From Gemmatimonadota bacterium (GTDB taxonomy: Bacteria; GCA-2686955): a stretch of DNA of 9,541 bases. Below, piece after piece: positions 6,408-9,541 of the stretch (positions are counted from its first letter, which is position 1; every line of letters begins with the position of its first letter). The translations under genes and the position numbers were made by a program. Where the stretch lies: positions 1 to 9,541 of the forward strand of contig JALXCG010000899.1 of NCBI GenBank assembly GCA_026991065.1, written 5' to 3'. The notes below the pieces were generated by a model. The model ran no database searches and was not told the DNA's origin. It was given only the letters and a program-made list of their open reading frames with translations.

Positions 6408-6622
6408 GTCTCCTCCGACGAGTTGGAAGGCTTTTCCGGCTGCTTGCCCCCAATGAACCTCGGTTCGCGGAAGCGGAACGGCCGCGGTCGGCGGAGGACA
6501 ACGTTCCACGCGAGCCGGGTGGGGGCAGGGGAAGCCGGGACAGAAGTTGATCCGCTTTTCTCACCAGATTCGGCGTCGCAGCAGAATCGCTGGTGGGAGA
6601 TGCGGGTTAGGGGCCGCGAAAA
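6408..6622 (-). other. Long untranslated leader of the TPR lipoprotein gene
   Basis: About 215 nt between the predicted start site and the ATG hold no recognisable gene. The main feature is a hairpin at 6559-6600. Together with 6623-6713 this makes a 306-bp gap whose other contents are the predicted promoter and the terminator of the next gene. Confidence 0.4.
6559..6600 (-). repeat. Hairpin in the TPR gene leader
   Basis: TCTCACCAG (6559-6567) pairs with CTGGTGGGAGA (6590-6600) through a 2-nt bulge, and ATTC (6568-6571) with GAAT (6584-6587), giving about 13 bp with bulges around a 12-nt loop. No T-run follows on the minus strand. Confidence 0.45.
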
Positions 6623-6628
6623 ACACTA

Positions 6629-6637
6629 AGTATAGCA
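6629..6637 (-). promoter_or_regulatory. Predicted extended -10 promoter of the TPR lipoprotein gene
   Basis: On the minus strand TGC-TATACT matches an extended -10 (TGnTATAAT) at five of six hexamer positions. The region 17 bp further up (CAGAGC) does not match a -35, which is tolerated by extended -10 promoters. Confidence 0.45.
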
Positions 6638-6698
6638 ATTCTCGTCTGCCCGCTCTGGGTTTTTCCACTCCCGAGGGCGGTCCGATCCTTCATTCCCC

Positions 6699-6725
6699 CA
6701 AAGAACTCCCGGCTCAGCGCCGGGA
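6699..6725 (-). terminator. Possible intrinsic terminator overlapping the stop of the small secreted protein gene
   Basis: On the minus strand CCCGGC-GCTGA-GCCGGG (6708-6724, extended by one A-T pair at 6707/6725) is followed by AGTTCTTT. The stop codon TGA lies in the loop. The stem is GC-rich and stable but the T-tract is interrupted. Confidence 0.45.
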
Positions 6726-7181
6726 AAAGCCCCAAGGGCGTGGCTCCAGCCAGGGCGAGAGCGGGTCACCGCCAAAACCGGAAAACCCAGCCGTGTAGGG
6801 ATTGCGTCCCCAATCAAGGTGGAAATAGAGGTTCTTGGTTGGGCGATAGTCGAGTTCGATTCCGGGAAGAACCTCTCCGGTTTCGCCGGCGCCGTTCAGG
6901 GCGTTGATTGGAGCGTTTTGCGCCAGATCCAGATGAATCCTCAGGTCCAGATTCTGATGGAGTTTGAAGTCGAACGAGTTGAGCAGGATTCCCTGCTGGA
7001 TGGTTTGCCCGCCGCCACTGACGATGCTGTATTGCAGCCCGTGATGGTGCTCGAACTGGGTGGCGCTGAAAAGCCCTCCGGCGCTCTCCCCAATCCCCAG
7101 GGAGAACCCCCGATTGGGTGATTCAAACGGCGTTGCGGCGTTCGCGACTACCAATGTGCCGATAATCAGCAGATTCCACAT
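6714..7181 (-). CDS. Small secreted beta-rich protein of unknown function (possible outer-membrane protein)
   Basis: A 155-residue protein with a Sec-type signal peptide (MWNLLIIGTLVVANA, likely cut after ANA at 15). The mature part is rich in alternating hydrophobic/polar stretches that look like beta strands: GLQYSIVSGGG, GILLNSFDFKLHQNLDLRIHL, LPGIELDYRPTKNLYFHLDW. Aromatic residues at strand ends and the LPGIELDYRP turn recall small outer-membrane beta proteins of FCB-type bacteria, but I cannot name a family. Its signal lacks the usual Lys/Arg n-region: the first charged residue is E19, and the upstream codons (reading K-A-F-K) contain no ATG, GTG or TTG. A modest Shine-Dalgarno (GAAGG, 8 nt upstream) supports ATG 7181. 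The C-terminus is Pro/Arg/Trp-rich. Signal peptide, codon pattern and terminator argue for a real gene. Confidence 0.75.
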   Translation of the reverse strand: MWNLLIIGTLVVANAATPFESPNRGFSLGIGESAGGLFSATQFEHHHGLQYSIVSGGGQTIQQGILLNSFDFKLHQNLDLRIHLDLAQNAPINALNGAGETGEVLPGIELDYRPTKNLYFHLDWGRNPYTAGFSGFGGDPLSPWLEPRPWGFSRR

Positions 7182-7208
7182 TTTGAACGCCTTCTCGCTT
7201 GGGTGTGT

Positions 7209-7229
7209 CTCTCGGACCGCTTCCGAGAG
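7209..7229 (-). repeat. Perfect 7-bp inverted repeat in the leader of the secreted protein gene
   Basis: CTCTCGG-ACCGCTT-CCGAGAG ends 28 nt upstream of ATG 7181. A second copy of CCGAGAG lies at 7270-7276, also able to pair with the CTCTCGG arm, which would allow two alternative folds. It could be an RNA switch or an operator. Confidence 0.4.
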
Positions 7230-7298
7230 GTTGCGAAGTACCTATACCACCAATGGGGAGGCGCGGTTCCCGAGAGTTCAGACAGGACGAATGGTTCG

Positions 7299-7327
7299 AT
7301 TTTCGCGCCCTCGAAAGCAGTGGTCAA
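7299..7327 (-). promoter_or_regulatory. Candidate promoter for the secreted protein gene
   Basis: On the minus strand TTGACC (7327-7322), 17 bp, GAAAAT (7304-7299). This would give a leader of about 110 nt. An alternative is an extended -10 TGC-TAAACT at 7430-7422 without a -35, similar to the TPR gene promoter. I cannot choose firmly. Confidence 0.35.
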
Positions 7328-7468
7328 GGAGCAATCGTCGAAGCGGCCGCCGGTAGCCCGCGCGCATGCACTGTGACGAATGCTCTGGGCCTTTTCCGGG
7401 ACCGGCCAGGATTCTCCTGCTAGTTTAGCAAGTCTTTGCCAATACGCCGGTTGTGGTTCTTCCCGGTC

Positions 7469-7534
7469 GCCGGCAAAAGTGCCGGCTTCCCGGCGCCCGG
7501 GCAGCGCTGACCGAGACGCATCTCGACACGCTGC
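7469..7534. repeat. Cluster of two hairpins with a flanking direct repeat
   Basis: GCCGGC-AAAAGT-GCCGGC (7469-7486) is bracketed by direct copies of CTTCCCGG (7459-7466 and 7486-7493). Right after it, GCAGCG/CGCTGC (7501-7506 with 7529-7534) encloses CGAGA-CGCA-TCTCG (7512-7525). There is no T-run on either side. The cluster lies upstream of the candidate promoters on both strands, so it is probably a DNA-level site or a small separate RNA, not a leader. Function unknown. Confidence 0.4.
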
Positions 7535-7603
7535 GGGGAGTCGGGTTCGCAGCCAACGACGCGGATGGTGCCTTGATGGTGGTGCGAGGACCGGCTTGCA
7601 GGC

Positions 7604-7633
7604 TTGACAGAACCCCTCTCTGACCGGTATTCC
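7604..7633 (+). promoter_or_regulatory. Predicted promoter for the repeat-protein gene
   Basis: TTGACA (7604-7609) is followed after 18 bp by TATTCC (7628-7633). The -35 is perfect, the -10 weak. Start near 7640 gives a leader of about 44 nt before ATG 7684. Confidence 0.45.
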
Positions 7634-7683
7634 CAATCAAACCACATTTTCTCAGAACCGCAGCCCGTCCCAGAGGAGATCGC

Positions 7684-9291
7684 ATGCGCCCTCAGCGTGA
7701 ATTCGGAGGTGTCCTGAACTGGATCCTCATCCTGTTGGCAGCCGCCGGATTGGTCGCCTCGATCATCATACCCGGCCGTGCCTACTCGCGTGCGGAGCGG
7801 GAACGCGCCGTTGCCCGGCAGGACATGCTGGATATCGTCACGGCGGAGAATCGCGCCTATTCAGAGACGCAGCACTACCTGGGGTCTCTGGATTCTCTGC
7901 AGCTCTTTCTGGAGTGGCAGACGAAACGCTATGATTCCGTCCTGGATTCGCTGATTGCTTTCTTTGACCTCTCGGAGCAGGGGCTGGAACAGGTCAATCG
8001 GGCCGCCACGCAAGCTGGAGATCTGCGGGAGTATTTGCAGTATGTAGGGGATTTGGCGCTGCGCGATGCTTATGTCGCGATCGCCGACTCCGCGTATCAA
8101 TATCTGCGATTCCGTGGAGATCTGCAGGCGGGGGAAGCAGAGTTCAGTCGTCTTTTTGACGAAATTGCTGCGGCTCTCAATGCGGACATGTTGGCGCCCG
8201 CCGAATTCGAAGCGCTGGCCGGCAAGGTGGACAGTCTGGAACTGATTTTCCGGGCCGATCCGGCGCAATTGGAAAAATACGGCGCCTATCGTGAGGATCT
8301 CTACCTGACCCGCGCCTTGATTCCGGCGCGAGAGCGTTTTCAGGCTACGCTGAAGGCGGTGGATACTTATCTGGAGTCCGGCTATCGGGCTCCGGCGGCG
8401 CTCCGCGTGGCCGCCTCGCAGGCAGACAGTCTGCGTTTCTGCTTCCTTTTCGGTGGTGATGCGCAGGCCAGCGAGGCGCTTGAAGATATCCACGATTTTC
8501 TGGCCTATCGAGCTGATCTCATCGAACGCAAGGATGGCTACGACCATCTTTTCGATCTGGTTGCGGACTATCTGCGCGATCCTGGCCGTGACCCGGAGAT
8601 CGCCCGCGACATGTCGGACCACGTTGACAGTTTGAAATACTGCTTCCTCTTCGACTCTCCTGGTGCCCTCGGTGTGCCGCTGGAAGAGGGCGCCGACGCC
8701 GAAGTGAGTCGCACTGCGGATCTGAGTCGGATCTCAAACTTCCTCTATGGTCTGGCGTCCGCCTGGAATACCCAAGTCGACAGCCTTTCCGAGATAATTC
8801 CCGAGAGCAAGCGCAAGGCCCATAAGAAGGCGCGAGCAGAACTGCGCACCCGTTTTGCTCAGGAGCAAGAAAAGAAACTGGAAGAGGCTCGGGGCTACGC
8901 CGAAGCATTGGGCGTCATGAAGGAGGAATTCGCGACGACCCTTGAGCACTTGAATGAGGATTTGGTCAAGAAACGCGAGGCGATTCCGGCAGTGCGTGCT
9001 GCTTTGGAAGCGCGGATCGCCGGCGCGGGGACGCAACAGACCGTGACTTTGGCCGAGTTGCGCGCGCTTTTTGAACAGAATCTCAAGGGTAACCCGGCGC
9101 GGGCCAAACAGTTGAAGGGCCAGCTCACGAGTCTTGACCGCGCGTCATTCCCGCCCAGCAGCTTTCACACGCATTCGCCGGCCTACCCACGGGCGATGTA
9201 CCGCCTCGAGTTGGAAGGCGACAAGGTCTCCGTGCGCCCCTTCCACCGGGAGGAGTTCGGCGAAATCGTCGAAGGAGATGCGACCTGGTAG
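7684..9291 (+). CDS. Membrane-anchored helical repeat protein of unknown function
   Basis: A 535-residue protein I do not recognise. One N-terminal membrane helix (LNWILILLAAAGLVASIII, 11-29) likely anchors a large, acidic, helical extracytoplasmic part. Residues 83-352 hold four tandem units of about 65-71 residues (starting at 83, 154, 219 and 286). Each starts with an aromatic residue and carries, 29 residues later, a DSL-type motif: AATQAGDLREYLQ (107-119), GKVDSLELIF (180-189), SQADSLRFCFLF (245-256) and HVDSLKYCFLF (313-323). A partial fifth unit precedes them (SLDSLQLFLEW, 68-78). Residues 375-445 are charged and coiled-coil-like (KRKAHKKARAELRTRF, EQEKKLEEA). The last 50 residues look beta-rich (AMYRLELEGDKVSVRPF). 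ATG 7684 is supported by AGAGGAG 5 nt upstream and the immediate membrane helix. It stands alone, divergent from the secreted protein gene. A structural or signalling role in the envelope is possible but unproven. Confidence 0.85.
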   Translation: MRPQREFGGVLNWILILLAAAGLVASIIIPGRAYSRAERERAVARQDMLDIVTAENRAYSETQHYLGSLDSLQLFLEWQTKRYDSVLDSLIAFFDLSEQGLEQVNRAATQAGDLREYLQYVGDLALRDAYVAIADSAYQYLRFRGDLQAGEAEFSRLFDEIAAALNADMLAPAEFEALAGKVDSLELIFRADPAQLEKYGAYREDLYLTRALIPARERFQATLKAVDTYLESGYRAPAALRVAASQADSLRFCFLFGGDAQASEALEDIHDFLAYRADLIERKDGYDHLFDLVADYLRDPGRDPEIARDMSDHVDSLKYCFLFDSPGALGVPLEEGADAEVSRTADLSRISNFLYGLASAWNTQVDSLSEIIPESKRKAHKKARAELRTRFAQEQEKKLEEARGYAEALGVMKEEFATTLEHLNEDLVKKREAIPAVRAALEARIAGAGTQQTVTLAELRALFEQNLKGNPARAKQLKGQLTSLDRASFPPSSFHTHSPAYPRAMYRLELEGDKVSVRPFHREEFGEIVEGDATW

Positions 9292-9297
9292 AGTTGA

Positions 9298-9324
9298 GCC
9301 GCGGTTGCTGATCGGCGCCGCGGC
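9298..9324 (+). repeat. GC-rich inverted repeat after the repeat-protein gene
   Basis: GCCGCGG (9298-9304) and CCGCGGC (9318-9324) start 6 nt after the stop. A second small repeat GTTGCC-TTT-GGCAAC follows at 9360-9374. Neither has a T-run. They may help 3'-end formation of the mRNA. Confidence 0.3.
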
Positions 9325-9444
9325 ACAGGACCACATTCGAGGCCTACTTTTCCTTTGCGGTTGCCTTTGGCAACGCGGCAGTGCGGAGGAGAGTGGGCCT
9401 TTCGAGTTTCTTGCGTGGAGATCCCTTCGCGCGGCCCCGCACAC

Positions 9445-9481
9445 AAAAAAAAGGCCGAAAACTCTGATTGAGTCTTCGGCC
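9445..9481 (-). terminator. Strong intrinsic terminator of tRNA-Ala, possibly bidirectional
   Basis: On the minus strand a 12-bp stem GGCCGAAGACTC / GAGTTTTCGGCC (one G-U pair) with loop AATCA is followed by eight T. It lies 10 nt after the tRNA 3' end. On the plus strand the same stem is preceded by A8 and followed by CTTTCT, so it may also end transcripts of the repeat-protein gene. Confidence 0.9.
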
Positions 9482-9491
9482 CTTTCTAATC

Positions 9492-9541
9492 TGGTGGAGC
9501 CAAGGGGGATCGAACCCCTGACCTCGTGACTGCCAGTCACG
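9492..9541 (-). tRNA. tRNA-Ala(GGC), 5' part outside the window
   Basis: The minus strand shows the anticodon arm CGTGA-CTGGCAG-TCACG with anticodon GGC (9532-9534, reading GCC, alanine), a variable loop AGGTC, the T arm GGGG-TTCGATC-CCCC, and the acceptor 3' strand TGGCTCC followed by A and an encoded CCA. U at position 70 (TGGC-T-CC) is consistent with the G3-U70 identity pair of alanine tRNA; position 3 itself lies outside. The D arm and acceptor 5' strand are beyond the right edge. Confidence 0.95.

Larger units (their letters stand above)
7182..7683. other. Divergent intergenic region of about 500 bp
   Basis: This gap separates the minus-strand secreted protein from the plus-strand repeat protein. 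Open frames here give low-complexity translations without a ribosome site and run through the predicted promoters, so I call no gene. It contains inverted repeats at 7209-7229, 7469-7486 and 7501-7534, a small TGCTA-GTT-TAGCA repeat (7418-7430) and candidate promoters in both directions. Confidence 0.6.

Noticed and set aside
7166-7636. 156-codon minus-strand frame across the divergent region
   Set aside because: TTG start without a ribosome site, overlap with the start of the secreted protein gene, Arg/Pro/Ala-rich translation typical of GC-rich noncoding frames.
7861-8622. 253-codon minus-strand frame
   Set aside because: Antisense shadow of the repeat protein; no ribosome site or domain.
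9134-9529. Plus-strand frame running through the terminator into the tRNA
   Set aside because: It overlaps the end of the repeat-protein gene, a strong terminator and an antisense tRNA; not a plausible gene.
1-9541. CRISPR arrays, insertion sequences, phage or defence genes
   Set aside because: No regularly spaced repeats, transposase or integrase motifs, or defence-type domains on either strand. The tRNA at the edge could be an integration site, but no att-like repeat is visible.

Overview
This is a GC-rich bacterial chromosomal window with strong Shine-Dalgarno sites (AGGAGG type) and several TTG/GTG starts. The gene set suggests an uncultured lineage in or near the FCB superphylum (Eisenbacteria/Latescibacteria/Gemmatimonadota-like). 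The pointers are a GlmU-related sugar nucleotidyltransferase of the Bacteroidetes-associated type, RNase HIII, a tiny AURKAIP1/COX24 (mS38-like) protein and a DUF2723 membrane protein. That placement is inferred from gene content only. No mobile element, CRISPR array, phage gene or defence gene is visible.

Layout. 1-2167 (+): the C-terminal half of a GlmU-like acyltransferase runs in from the left edge and overlaps rnhC (RNase HIII) by one base; then comes rpsT (ribosomal protein S20), with its own promoter and a TTG start. 2251-4685 (-): an apparent operon of HU, a 31-residue mS38-like protein and a DUF2723 membrane protein, read right to left and convergent with rpsT. 4686-5052: a predicted HU promoter and a leader of about 330 nt packed with hairpins. 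5151-6407 (-): a TPR lipoprotein with its own leader. 6714-7181 (-): a small secreted beta-rich protein. 7182-7683: a divergent intergenic region of about 500 bp with several inverted repeats. 7684-9291 (+): a membrane-anchored protein built from tandem repeats of about 66 residues, not recognised. 9445-9541: a strong intrinsic terminator and the 3' part of tRNA-Ala(GGC) on the minus strand.

How the genes fit together. The left part is housekeeping: envelope sugar metabolism, RNA:DNA hybrid removal, translation and nucleoid structure. The right part encodes envelope proteins (lipoprotein, secreted beta protein, anchored repeat protein), mostly of unknown function. The most interesting items are the structured HU leader, whose G-U pairs point to minus-strand transcription; the 31-codon ribosomal-type gene between HU and DUF2723; and the repeat architecture of the 535-residue protein.
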